Origin: an uncultured Clostridium sp. | GTDB taxonomy: Bacteria; Bacillota; Clostridia; TANB77; CAG-508 | DNA length: 42,926 nucleotides | NCBI GenBank assembly: GCA_947061115.1 | Contig: CAMSMU010000006.1 | Location: forward strand, 1-42,926 | Direction of reading: 5' to 3' | Part shown: positions 34,964-42,926 of the stretch, piece after piece | Numbering within the stretch: position 1 is the stretch's first letter | How the letters are laid out: each line of letters opens with the position of its first letter | Made by a program: the position numbers and the translations under genes | The notes under the pieces: generated by a model | Database searches by the model: none | Told to the model about the DNA's origin: nothing | The model's input: the letters and a program-made list of their open reading frames with translations, nothing else

Positions 34964-35332
34964 ATGGAAGAAGAATGTGTATGCAAAGAGAAAAGAATAC
35001 ATGAAGAAGAAGTAAAACATGTGAAAAAGAAAGAGATTTCTTTAGAAACTAATAGAAGTTTAGCGGAAATGTTTAAAGTATTTGCTGATGAAAATAGATT
35101 AAGAATAATATATAGTTTATTAAATGAAGAATTATGTGTATGTGATTTGTGTGAATTATTAAACTTAAATCAATCAGCAGTATCACATCAATTGCAAACA
35201 CTTAAAGCATCAAAACTTGTAAAATATAGGAAAGATGGAAAACAAGTTTATTATACTTTAGAAGATGAGCATGTTGACGCAATTTTGCGTATGGCATTAG
35301 CACATATTAATGAAGAAAAAAGTAAAATATAG
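34964..35332 (+). CDS. cadC: CadC/SmtB-type metal-sensing repressor
   Basis: 122 residues, winged helix. Two metal sites can be read: the CadC alpha-3N type with N-terminal CVCK plus ELCVCDL before the recognition helix, and the SmtB alpha-5 type with DEH near residue 107, a His 11 residues after that His, and a Glu 3 further on (spacing 2-11-3 exactly as in SmtB). DNA recognition helix around NLNQSAVSHQLQTLKAS. It should release its operator on binding cadmium, lead or zinc. RBS AAAGGAGG. It is followed by the ATPase gene after 16 bases. Confidence 0.85.
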   Translation: MEEECVCKEKRIHEEEVKHVKKKEISLETNRSLAEMFKVFADENRLRIIYSLLNEELCVCDLCELLNLNQSAVSHQLQTLKASKLVKYRKDGKQVYYTLEDEHVDAILRMALAHINEEKSKI

Positions 35333-35348
35333 AGAAAGGAAAATAAAA

Positions 35349-37167
35349 ATGAAAAAGGATGGTATAAAAAAGATATTATATATAATTAGCATAATACTAT
35401 TTATAATAGGTTTTATTCCAATATTTCAAAGCTGTAAATTAGTTATATATCTTTTAGCTATAATTTTATCAGGATATGATTTAATAATCGAAGGAATAAA
35501 AAATATAATTCATCTTGATTTTGAAGAAGATACTTTAATGTCAATAGCTATAATAGCAGCATTTATAATAGGTGAATATCCAGAAAGTGTAGCAATTGTT
35601 CTTTTATTTAAATTAGGAGAATTTATAGAAGAAAAAGCAGTAGAAAGAACAAATAAAAATATTAATGCAATATCCTCAATGCATGTAAAAACAGCTAACC
35701 TAATACTAAATGATAAAATTGAATTAGTAGAAGCAAAAATACTCAAACCAGATATGAAGATATTAATAAAACCAGGGGAAATTGTTCCAGCAGATTGTAA
35801 AATAGTATCAGGAAATTCTGCAATAGATACATCTAGTTTAACAGGAGAAAGTATGCCATTAGAAGTGGAAACACGGAAATGAAATATTTTCAGGCAGTAT
35901 AAATTTAAGTGGAACATTAACTGCTATAGTAATAAGAAGCTATGAAGATTCAGCAATATCTAAAATCGTAGATTTAGTGTATGAAGCAACAAACAATAAA
36001 GGAAAAAGAGAAGAATATATAACAAAATTTTCAAAAATATATACACCAATAGTTATAATTATAGCAATATTGCTTGTAATAATTCCAATAATACTAAAAT
36101 TAGATTTTATCACATGCTTTAATAGAGCATTAGTATTTTTAGTTGCATCATGTCCATGTAGTATTATAGTATCAATTCCATTAGCATATTTTTCTTGTAT
36201 AGGATCAATATCTAAAAAAGGAATGTTAGTAAAAGGAACTAAACATATAGAATCACTTGCAAAAGCAAAAATAGTAGCGTTGGATAAAACAGGTACAATT
36301 ACAACAGGAAAAATGACAGTAAGTAAAGTGGAAGTAATTGATCAAGATATAAGTAAAAAAGAAATAATGCAATATGCGTATAGTTTAGAAAAAAATTCTA
36401 TACATCCAATTTCTACAGCTATTACAAGATATGCTGAAGAAGAAGGAATAAAAGAATTACAGGTTCAAAATCAAAAAGAATATGCAGGTATGGGCATAAG
36501 TGGAGAAATTAATAATGATTATATACTTATTGGAAATGAAAAAATCATGAGAGAAAATAATATACAATGCGAAGGAATTAAAGAAAATGGATTATTAATT
36601 TCTAAAAATGGAAAAATAATAGGATATATTATTTTAGAAGAAAAAGTAAGAAACGGAATAAGAGAAACAATAAGCAAACTAAAAGATATTGGAATTAAGA
36701 GAATAGTTATGCTTACAGGAGATAGCAAAGATAATGCAGAAAAAATGGCAAAAAATTGTGATGGGTTAGAGTATAGAGCAAAACTATTACCAGAGGATAA
36801 AGTAAATGAAATAAATAAATTAAAAGAGGAAGGAAAAGTAATATTTATTGGAGACGGAATAAATGATAGTCCTGTTCTAGCTACATCAGATTTTGGAATA
36901 GCAATGGGAGAAGGAACAGAAATGGCAAGTGAATCAGCAGACAGTATATTAATATCGAATAATATAAATACATTACCAGAAATTATAAAATCAGCAAGAA
37001 AAACAATAAAAATAGTTAATGAAAATATAATAATATCACTACTTGCAAAATTGATAGTATTATTATTAGGAATATTAGGAATTGCACCAATATGGTTAGC
37101 AGTAGCAGCAGATACAGGAATAACACTCATAACAGTAATAAATTCTATAAGAATATTTAATAAATAA
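35349..37167 (+). pseudogene. cadA: Heavy-metal P1B-type ATPase (CadA/ZntA-like), frameshifted
   Basis: ATG at 35349 (AGAAAGGAAA RBS). The first frame runs to a TGA at 35880-35882 with two or three membrane helices and the actuator loop through TGESMPLEVE. The same protein resumes in another frame at about 35876 with GNEIFSGSINLSG and goes on to 37167. Removing one base in about 35868-35876 (ACACGG) gives one protein of about 605 residues. Motifs: SCPCSII (the CPC metal site of zinc/cadmium/lead pumps), DKTGTITTG (phosphorylated Asp), SIHPISTA (HP motif) and GDGINDSPVL. There is no N-terminal heavy-metal-associated domain. It should export the metal sensed by the repressor upstream. As read here the pump is broken. 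Confidence 0.87.
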
Positions 37168-37194
37168 AATAAGTTATATTTATATAATAGAACG

Positions 37195-37228
37195 AAACAG
37201 ACCATTGTTTTACCAATGGTCTGTTTTA
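37195..37228. terminator. Bidirectional terminator after the ATPase
   Basis: Perfect 13-bp stem (37195-37207 with 37214-37226), GC-rich in the middle, TTTT after. Confidence 0.88.
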
Positions 37229-37270
37229 GGATCTTACTTAAGAATTTCCTCCTTTGCTTTTAGAAACTTT

Positions 37271-37783
37271 TTAAGGTCTGCTAATTGCAAAGAGTGCTGA
37301 CGGGGCTCTGAGATCAACTCCATCTTCTTCTAAAATCACATCATGTATCTCCTTAAAGTTAGTAATAGAAGGTTTATCATGCCATCCAAATTTGTGTACC
37401 CATGTTCCATCAGGTTCTACTCGAACAAAATGAATTTCATGTTTAGTCACTTCACACACCTGAAATGTATCATATTCCATATAATCATATGCAAATACTA
37501 TGATTGCATATTCATCTGATGCTTTTTCAGATATGGATGAGATCCTCCGGCATTTAAAACCAATTGAATTTAAGAGATCTGATGAATCTTTTATGGTATC
37601 CTGTTCATGATTTAAATAACTAAAAATGTTACGAAATAAAGTAGCATTATCAAGAGGAATACCAAGAGAAAAGGATATGCAGTTTGTTTTATATTCTGTA
37701 GGCCAATTTTCTTTGAATGGCCAATTTGGATGATTCACGAACTCCCGCATTTGTTGTAAATCTTCATTTGTTGTATTGAGCAT
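37271..37783 (-). CDS. Orphan protein with an NC...H papain-fold-like pattern
   Basis: 170 residues, no signal peptide, RBS GGAGG. I do not recognise a named family. The order of residues resembles a group of small NlpC/papain-like orphans: an NC pair in TNCISFSLGI, later HFVRVEPDGTWVHKFGW, which lines up with the HWYRQDSDGxWSHKPG segment of that group. Catalytic Cys (about 34) and His (about 131) are therefore candidates. Base composition is less AT-rich than that of the neighbours, suggesting transfer. It stands alone, convergent with the metal operon. Confidence 0.65.
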   Translation of the reverse strand: MLNTTNEDLQQMREFVNHPNWPFKENWPTEYKTNCISFSLGIPLDNATLFRNIFSYLNHEQDTIKDSSDLLNSIGFKCRRISSISEKASDEYAIIVFAYDYMEYDTFQVCEVTKHEIHFVRVEPDGTWVHKFGWHDKPSITNFKEIHDVILEEDGVDLRAPSALFAISRP

Positions 37784-37844
37784 ATAGCACCTCCAAAATC
37801 TTATATAACTTAATTATACAAAAAAATCACAAATAAATCAACTT

Positions 37845-37874
37845 TTGACATAAATACATAAAACGTGCTATACT
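37845..37874 (+). promoter_or_regulatory. Promoter of guaA
   Basis: TTGACA (37845-37850), 18 bases, TATACT (37869-37874). The leader is only about 30 bases, too short for a purine riboswitch. Confidence 0.65.
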
Positions 37875-37906
37875 TATTAAAATTAAAAATAATAGGAGGA
37901 ATAATT

Positions 37907-39445
37907 TTGAAAGAAAAAGAACTTATCTTAATTATTGATTTTTATGGACAATATAATCAATTAATAGCAAGAAGAGTAAGAGAATGTAATGTATATTCAG
38001 AAATAGTACCATATAAAATATCTATAGAAAAGATAAAAGAAAAAAATCCTAAAGGAATTATATTTACAGGAGGTCCAGCAAGTGTTTATGAAAAAGATGC
38101 GCCAAAATGTGATAAAGAAATATTTAATTTAGGTATTCCAATTTTAGGTATTTGTTATGGAATGCAATTTATGACATATTCACTGAATGGAGAAGTATCT
38201 AGAGCAGAAAAAAGAGAATATGGAGAAACTACTGTTAATATAAACAATAAATCAAAATTATTTGAAGGTATAGAAGATAAAAACGTATGTTTAATGAGTC
38301 ATACAGACTTTGTATCAGAAGTTCCAGAGGGATTTTCTAAAATTGCCTATACAGATAGCTGCCCAATTGCAGCGATTGAAAATGAAGAAAAAGGTTTTTA
38401 TGGAATACAATTTCATCCAGAAGTAAATAATACAGTAAACGGTACAAAAATAATTAAAAACTTTTTATTTAATGTTTGCAAATGCAATGGAAGTTGGAAA
38501 ATGGATTCTTTTGTTGAAGAACAAGTAGAATATTTAAAAAACAAAATAAAAGATGGAAAAGCTCTATGTGCTTTATCAGGAGGAGTAGATTCATCTGTAG
38601 CAGCAGTACTATTACACAAAGCAATAGGTAAAAATTTAACATGTATATTTGTAGATCATGGATTACTTAGAAAAAATGAAGGCGATGAAGTAGAAAAAGT
38701 ATTTAGGGAACAATATGATATTAATTTAATAAGAGTAAACGCAGAAGAACAGTTTTTAGAAAAATTAAAAAATGTAACTGATCCAGAACAAAAAAGAAAA
38801 ATTATAGGTGAAGAATTTATAAGAGTATTTGAAAAAGAGGCTAAAAAAATAGGAAAAGTAGACTATTTAGTACAAGGTACAATATATCCAGATGTTATAG
38901 AAAGTGGTTTAGGAGAATCAGCAACTATTAAGAGTCATCATAATGTTGGAGGATTACCAGACTATGTAGATTTTAAAGAAATTATAGAACCATTGAGAGA
39001 TCTATTTAAAGATGAGGTAAGAAAAACAGGATTAGAACTTGGAATACCAGAAAAATTAGTATATAGACAACCATTTCCAGGTCCAGGATTAGGAATAAGA
39101 GTAATAGGAGATATTACTAAACAAAAACTAGATATATTAAGAGAAGCTGATTACATTTTTAGAGAAGAAATAAGAAATGCAAATTTAGAAAAAGAACTAA
39201 ATCAATATTTTGCAGTATTAACAAATATAAGAAGTGTTGGTGTAATGGGGGATGGAAGAACTTATGATTATACTATAGCACTAAGAAGTGTAAAAACAAC
39301 TGACTTTATGACTGCAACATGGTCAAAGATACCATATAATGTATTAGAAAAAGTTTCAAATAGGATTGTAAATGAAGTAGAACATGTTAATAGAGTAGTT
39401 TATGATATAACAAGTAAACCACCAGCAACAATAGAGTGGGAATAA
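37907..39445 (+). CDS. guaA: GMP synthase (glutamine-hydrolysing)
   Basis: 512 residues from TTG at 37907, chosen because TAGGAGG lies 8 bases upstream; a GTG 42 bases earlier lies in the -10 region. XMP to GMP using glutamine and ATP. Glutaminase domain: [27 protein letters not shown] (catalytic Cys), FHPEV (His). ATP-pyrophosphatase domain: [15 protein letters not shown]. Dimerisation domain ends in KPPATIEWE, the standard C-terminus. The normal DFGGQY is DFYGQY here, a mild change. Confidence 0.96.
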   Translation: MKEKELILIIDFYGQYNQLIARRVRECNVYSEIVPYKISIEKIKEKNPKGIIFTGGPASVYEKDAPKCDKEIFNLGIPILGICYGMQFMTYSLNGEVSRAEKREYGETTVNINNKSKLFEGIEDKNVCLMSHTDFVSEVPEGFSKIAYTDSCPIAAIENEEKGFYGIQFHPEVNNTVNGTKIIKNFLFNVCKCNGSWKMDSFVEEQVEYLKNKIKDGKALCALSGGVDSSVAAVLLHKAIGKNLTCIFVDHGLLRKNEGDEVEKVFREQYDINLIRVNAEEQFLEKLKNVTDPEQKRKIIGEEFIRVFEKEAKKIGKVDYLVQGTIYPDVIESGLGESATIKSHHNVGGLPDYVDFKEIIEPLRDLFKDEVRKTGLELGIPEKLVYRQPFPGPGLGIRVIGDITKQKLDILREADYIFREEIRNANLEKELNQYFAVLTNIRSVGVMGDGRTYDYTIALRSVKTTDFMTATWSKIPYNVLEKVSNRIVNEVEHVNRVVYDITSKPPATIEWE

Positions 39446-39454
39446 TAGAATATT

Positions 39455-39480
39455 TGTAGGGGGCGACTATCAGTCGCCTA
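39455..39480 (+). repeat. Hairpin after guaA, copy 2 of the dispersed GGCGACT repeat
   Basis: GGCGACT (39462-39468), ATC, AGTCGCC (39472-39478), preceded by TGTAGGG. Near-identical to 20098-20121. It lacks a T run, so it is not a good terminator by itself. Confidence 0.6.
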
Positions 39481-39578
39481 AAGTGTAAGTAATAAAGAAA
39501 TATATTACCTTTTACGGACTTTTAATATTATTTACCTTTAAATATTTACAAAAAAGCTTACGGATTCCCAAAAAAAAG

Positions 39579-39607
39579 TTGACACTAATCAAAAATTGTG
39601 ATAGAAT
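39579..39607 (+). promoter_or_regulatory. Promoter of rpmG-secE-nusG
   Basis: TTGACA (39579-39584), 17 bases, TAGAAT (39602-39607), the best promoter match in the window. Confidence 0.75.
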
Positions 39608-39611
39608 AATT

Positions 39612-39639
39612 TAGCGTATGCAAATTTAAGCATACGCTA
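39612..39639 (+). promoter_or_regulatory. Leader hairpin before rpmG
   Basis: Perfect 10-bp stem TAGCGTATGC (39612-39621) with GCATACGCTA (39630-39639), 8-base loop, right at the predicted transcript start. It could stabilise the messenger's 5' end or bind a regulator. No T run follows. Confidence 0.55.
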
Positions 39640-39671
39640 GTAAAAGTTGAACTTAGCTGGAGGTGTATAAA

Positions 39672-39836
39672 ATGGCTACAAAAGGAGCAAGAGAGCATAT
39701 AACACTAGAGTGCACAGAGTGCCACAACAGAACATATGTTACAGATAAAAATAAAAAAAATAATGCAGAAAGATTAGAAATAAAAAAATACTGCAAGTTC
39801 TGCAAAAAGCACACAATGCATAAAGAAACAAAATAA
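39672..39836 (+). CDS. rpmG: 50S ribosomal protein L33
   Basis: 54 residues. Begins [17 protein letters not shown] and ends [16 protein letters not shown]. Two CxxC pairs form the zinc ribbon, so this is the zinc-binding (C+) form. RBS TGGAGG. It sits before secE as in most Gram-positive bacteria. Confidence 0.96.
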   Translation: MATKGAREHITLECTECHNRTYVTDKNKKNNAERLEIKKYCKFCKKHTMHKETK

Positions 39837-39858
39837 GCCTTTTTAAGGGGGAATAAAA

Positions 39859-40344
39859 ATGCCTAAAAATAATAAGAAAAAAAATAATAAAGGTCAAATA
39901 AACAAAAAAAATATTCAAACTTCTGAAGTAAATGAAAATGAAATAGTAGAAAATGAAGTAGTTGAACCAATAAAAGAAGAAACTAAAAAAGATAAAGTAG
40001 GAACACAAAAAGTAAAAACTGATAAAAAGGAAAAAGCAAATAAAAAAAGTTGGTTCAAAGATTTTAAGGCTGAACTAAAAAAAATGTCTTGGCCAAAAGG
40101 AAAAGAATTATTTACAAATACTTTAATAGTTATTGTTATGGTAATTATTGTTTCAGCATTTATATTTATACTAGACTTAGCTTTTGACTTTTTAAATAAA
40201 GTAGAAGTAGATCAAGTAAAGAAAATACAAAATAGTATATCTGTAAATGAAACAGTAGATAATACAGTAAATAATACACAAACTAACAATTCAGAAGAAG
40301 GAAATAACTCAACACAGAATACAGAAAATAATGTAGAAGAATAG
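39859..40344 (+). CDS. secE: Preprotein translocase subunit SecE with long extensions
   Basis: 161 residues, about twice the usual bacterial SecE. The core lies at about residues 67-115: WFKDFKAELKKMSWPKGKEL, then one membrane helix (LIVIVMVIIVSAFIFILDLAF). The first 65 residues are charged (Lys, Asn, Glu); the last 45 form an Asn/Thr/Glu tail that would face outside. Membrane part of SecYEG. RBS AAGGGGG. nusG starts 12 bases on. Confidence 0.92.
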   Translation: MPKNNKKKNNKGQINKKNIQTSEVNENEIVENEVVEPIKEETKKDKVGTQKVKTDKKEKANKKSWFKDFKAELKKMSWPKGKELFTNTLIVIVMVIIVSAFIFILDLAFDFLNKVEVDQVKKIQNSISVNETVDNTVNNTQTNNSEEGNNSTQNTENNVEE

Positions 40345-40356
40345 GAGGCTTACAAT

Positions 40357-40893
40357 ATGTCTCAAAAAGATTATGACTTAGAACCAAGATGGTATGTAGT
40401 TCATACATATTCAGGCTATGAAAATAAAGTAAAAACTGACTTAGAAAAAACTATAAAAAATAGAGAATTGCAAGAATACTTTTTTGATATTGTAGTTCCA
40501 ATGGAAGAACAAATAGAAATCAAAGAAGGACAAAGAAGAACAAATCTAAAAAAAGTATTTCCAGGTTATGTTTTAGTAAAAATGATTGTAACAGAGCAAA
40601 CATGGTATATTGTTAGAAATACAAGAGGTGTTACAGGATTTGTTGGTTCAGGAACTGATCCAATTCCATTAACAGAAAGCGAAATTAGAAAAATGGGATT
40701 TGATATTCAGTCTATTAATGTAGATTATGAAATAAATGATCAAGTCAGAGTTATAAATGGACCATTTGCAGATTTTATAGGTTCAGTTACAGAAATAAAT
40801 AAAGAAAAACATAAAGTAAAAGTATTAGTTTCAATGTTCGGAAGGGAAACACCAGTAGAGTTAGACTTCGCAGAAGTTGAAAAAGTAAATTAG
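40357..40893 (+). CDS. nusG: Transcription termination/antitermination factor NusG
   Basis: 178 residues. The NGN domain begins PRWYVVHTYSGYENKVK and includes KVFPGYVLVKM and VRNTRGVTGFVG; the KOW domain is at the end (DQVRVINGPFADFIGSV). Binds RNA polymerase and influences pausing. RBS AGGAGG. Confidence 0.97.
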   Translation: MSQKDYDLEPRWYVVHTYSGYENKVKTDLEKTIKNRELQEYFFDIVVPMEEQIEIKEGQRRTNLKKVFPGYVLVKMIVTEQTWYIVRNTRGVTGFVGSGTDPIPLTESEIRKMGFDIQSINVDYEINDQVRVINGPFADFIGSVTEINKEKHKVKVLVSMFGRETPVELDFAEVEKVN

Positions 40894-40900
40894 GTAAAAT

Positions 40901-40924
40901 GAATTAGTATAACTAATTCTTTTC
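40901..40924 (+). terminator. Weak terminator or attenuator between nusG and rplK
   Basis: GAATTAGT (40901-40908) with ACTAATTC (40912-40919), then TTTTC. Probably partial, as the ribosomal genes follow closely. Confidence 0.6.
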
Positions 40925-40966
40925 ATAAATTATTTTTTATATACAAACTAAAGGAGGTGCTAAAAA

Positions 40967-41413
40967 ATGGCAGGGAAAGATTCTAAAAAAGAGGAAGCAA
41001 AAGATATTATCATTAAATTACAAATACCAGCAGGAAAAGCAACACCAGCTCCACCAGTTGGACCAGCATTAGGTGGTAGTGGAGTAAATATTATGGACTT
41101 TGTAAAACAATTTAATGATAGAACAGCAAAACAAGCAGGGTTAATCATACCAGTTGTTATTACAGTTCATAAAGATAAATCTTTTGACTTTATAACAAAA
41201 GAACCACCAATGGCTGTATTAATTAAAAAATCAGCTAAAATTGAAAAAGGTTCTGGAAAACCAAATCAAGAAAAAGTAGCAAAACTTTCAAAAGCACAAG
41301 TTGAAGAAATTGCTAAAAGCAAAATGCCAGACTTGAATGCAGGATCATTAGAAGCTGCAATGAGTATGGTTAAAGGAACAGCTCGTTCAATGGGCGTAAC
41401 TGTAGAAGAATAA
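40967..41413 (+). CDS. rplK: 50S ribosomal protein L11
   Basis: 148 residues. [32 protein letters not shown] and [16 protein letters not shown] are the standard L11 segments. RBS AAAGGAGGTG. A short extra N-terminal stretch of charged residues makes it slightly longer than usual. Followed by rplA. Confidence 0.98.
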   Translation: MAGKDSKKEEAKDIIIKLQIPAGKATPAPPVGPALGGSGVNIMDFVKQFNDRTAKQAGLIIPVVITVHKDKSFDFITKEPPMAVLIKKSAKIEKGSGKPNQEKVAKLSKAQVEEIAKSKMPDLNAGSLEAAMSMVKGTARSMGVTVEE

Positions 41414-41461
41414 AAACAAATTGGGAGAGAGTAAATCTCGATAAAACCAAAGGAGGTAAAA

Positions 41462-42145
41462 ATGAGAAGAGGAAAAAGATATCAAGAAAGTGCAAAACTT
41501 GTTGATTCAAAAAAATTATATTCAGCAAAAGAAGCTATTGAAATAATTGAAAAAATGCCTAAAACAAAATTTGATCAAACAGTTGAATTACATGTAAAAT
41601 TAGGTGTAGATTCAAAACATGCTGACCAACAAGTAAGAGGAACAGTAGTTCTTCCAAATGGAACAGGAAAAACACAAAGAGTATTAGTATTTGCAAAAGG
41701 ACCAAAAGCTGACGAAGCAAAAGCAGCAGGAGCAGATTTTGTTGGAGGAGAAGAGCTAATACCAAAAATCCAAAAAGAAAATTGGTTTGAATATGACGTT
41801 GTAGTTGCAACACCAGATATGATGGGGGTTGTAGGAAGATTAGGAAAGGTATTAGGACCAAAAGGATTAATGCCAAACCCTAAATCAGGAACTGTAACAA
41901 TGGATGTTACAAAAGCAATTAGTGAAATCAAATCAGGTAAAGTAGAATATAGATTAGACAAAAATAACATTATTCACTTAGGATTTGGAAAAGTTTCATT
42001 TGGTGCTGAAAAGTTAGTAGAAAATTATAATGTAATTATGGAAGCTATAATAAAAGCTAAACCAACAGCAGCAAAAGGACAATACATTAGAAGCACATCA
42101 ATATCTACAACAATGGGACCAGGTTTGTATATAGACCAAAAATAA
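41462..42145 (+). CDS. rplA: 50S ribosomal protein L1
   Basis: 227 residues, normal. [52 protein letters not shown] and PKSGTV are L1 hallmarks. RBS AAAGGAGG. In relatives L1 can bind its own messenger; I see no specific site here. Confidence 0.98.
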   Translation: MRRGKRYQESAKLVDSKKLYSAKEAIEIIEKMPKTKFDQTVELHVKLGVDSKHADQQVRGTVVLPNGTGKTQRVLVFAKGPKADEAKAAGADFVGGEELIPKIQKENWFEYDVVVATPDMMGVVGRLGKVLGPKGLMPNPKSGTVTMDVTKAISEIKSGKVEYRLDKNNIIHLGFGKVSFGAEKLVENYNVIMEAIIKAKPTAAKGQYIRSTSISTTMGPGLYIDQK

Positions 42146-42149
42146 TTTA

Positions 42150-42245
42150 ATAATAGCCATAGACAGTAGGCAAAATGTAAGTCCTACCGAGGCTAATAAG
42201 GAGATTAAGTTCGACCTATTAGTCTTTATGGCTATAGGTCGAATT
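42150..42245 (+). promoter_or_regulatory. Ribosomal protein L10 leader (autoregulatory mRNA element)
   Basis: The conserved pair AGACAGTAGG (about 42161-42170) and TCCTACCGAGG (about 42182-42192) form the kink-turn arm that L10-L7/L12 binds. Outer pairing TAGCCATA with TATGGCTA closes the structure. It ends in TTCGACCTAT (42210-42219) with ATAGGTCGAA (42234-42243) plus TTTT, a terminator-like helix. Excess L10 is expected to reduce rplJ-rplL transcription. Confidence 0.9.
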
Positions 42246-42302
42246 TTAAATGAAAAAATTTAATATTAATTTAAATATTAATAAAAAATAGGAGGTGAAG
42301 AA

Positions 42303-42806
42303 ATGGCAAATAAAGATGTTATTGCACTAAAACAATCTAAGGTTAATGAATTATCAGAACACATTAAGGATGCTAAATTAGTTCTTTTAGTAGACTATAG
42401 AGGAATAACAGTTTCAGATGATACAAAACTAAGAAAAGACTTAAGAGAATCAAATGGAGAACTAAAAGTTATTAAAAATAACATAATTAAAAGAGCATTA
42501 GAAGCAAACAGTGAAAGTGGATTAGATAGTTTATTAGAAGGACCAACAGCGATGGTATCAGCTAAAGAAGATTATTTAGGACCTTTAAAGACAGTTTACA
42601 AATTTACAAATGAACATGATAACTATAAAATTAAAGGTGGAATAGTTGACGGAAAAGTAATGACTGTTGAAGAAATAGTAACACTTGCAAAATTACCATC
42701 AAGAGAAGAACTATTATCAAAACTTGCAGGATCATTATTACAAACTATTTCAAAACTTGCAGTTGCAATTGATCAAGTACGTGTTCAAAAAGAAGCTAAT
42801 GCTTAA
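42303..42806 (+). CDS. rplJ: 50S ribosomal protein L10
   Basis: 167 residues, normal. LVDYRGITVSDDTKLRKDLR, KVIKNNIIKRAL and EGPTAMV are characteristic. Its C-terminal helix carries L7/L12 dimers. RBS AGGAGGTGA; preceded by its own leader. Confidence 0.97.
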   Translation: MANKDVIALKQSKVNELSEHIKDAKLVLLVDYRGITVSDDTKLRKDLRESNGELKVIKNNIIKRALEANSESGLDSLLEGPTAMVSAKEDYLGPLKTVYKFTNEHDNYKIKGGIVDGKVMTVEEIVTLAKLPSREELLSKLAGSLLQTISKLAVAIDQVRVQKEANA

Positions 42807-42883
42807 AACAAATGAGGCATTAAGTTGCTAATAAATAAATAGTAGATTAAAGCTACAAAATAAAAAATTAGGAGGAAATAAAA

Positions 42884-42926
42884 ATGAGTAAAGAAGAAAT
42901 GATTGAAGAAATCAAAAAAATGACAG
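42884..42926 (+). CDS. rplL: 50S ribosomal protein L7/L12 (5' end only)
   Basis: Only the first 14 codons (MSKEEMIEEIKKMT) are in the window. AGGAGG precedes the ATG by 8 bases. Identity is supported mainly by position after rplJ and the acidic start typical of L7/L12. Confidence 0.85.
   Translation, partial: MSKEEMIEEIKKMT

Overview
The window looks like chromosomal DNA of a low-GC Gram-positive bacterium (Bacillota, most likely class Clostridia). The DNA is very AT-rich, ribosome-binding sites are strong AGGAGG types, promoters are classical TTGACA/TATAAT, MurE carries the meso-diaminopimelate-type DNPR motif, there are sortase-type and cohesin/dockerin surface proteins, and the housekeeping gene order is Gram-positive (murE-mraY-ftsW-murG, topA, rpsB-tsf, guaA, rpmG-secE-nusG-rplK-rplA-rplJ-rplL). 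The genus cannot be told from the sequence alone.

Layout. 1-1.6 kb: a two-domain nucleotidyltransferase and a zinc-phospholipase-C-like protein. 1.7-15.6 kb: a class B penicillin-binding protein gene (SpoVD/FtsI type) cut in two by a 12.1-kb insert. The 5' part (1711-3411) stops abruptly inside the conserved C-terminal GEGGHQGGGVAAPVGGQ segment. The missing 32 codons plus stop lie at 15530-15628, directly after a large serine recombinase. A shared core GAGGTG sits at both junctions, and joining them restores a 596-residue PBP in frame. The insert carries a membrane c-di-GMP phosphodiesterase, a 2125-residue secreted multidomain protein ending in a dockerin, a wall-anchored cohesin protein, a 52-codon small ORF and the recombinase. 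This is the main discovery candidate: a gene-intervening element of the skin type, but carrying a cohesin/dockerin adhesion module and sitting in a peptidoglycan synthase gene. The recombinase is split by a one-base frameshift, so the insertion may be frozen, or the frameshift may be a sequencing error or a control point.

15.7-21.6 kb: D-lactate dehydrogenase, two glycosyltransferases (GT8, GT4), a DUF218/YdcF protein and an orphan AgrC-like sensor kinase. 21.7-28.7 kb: the peptidoglycan cluster murE-mraY-ftsW-murG (murF and murD are absent from it), a 145-bp nested inverted-repeat element, and topA. 28.8-31.5 kb: small accessory genes, including a higher-GC Cys-rich protein, a zinc-ribbon protein, a PF06541 membrane protein and an mntA-hepT toxin-antitoxin pair. 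31.6-33.3 kb: rpsB-tsf. 33.3-37.8 kb: accessory genes: a nonsense-mutated aminoglycoside-phosphotransferase-like gene, a guanylate-kinase-like gene, a CadC/SmtB repressor with its operator and a frameshifted heavy-metal P-type ATPase, and a papain-fold-like orphan. 37.9-42.9 kb: guaA and then the rpmG-secE-nusG and L11-L1-L10-L7/L12 ribosomal cluster with an L10 leader; the window ends inside rplL.

Three otherwise recognisable genes (recombinase, P-type ATPase, APH-like) each carry a single disabling lesion. The sequence alone cannot tell natural decay from assembly error.
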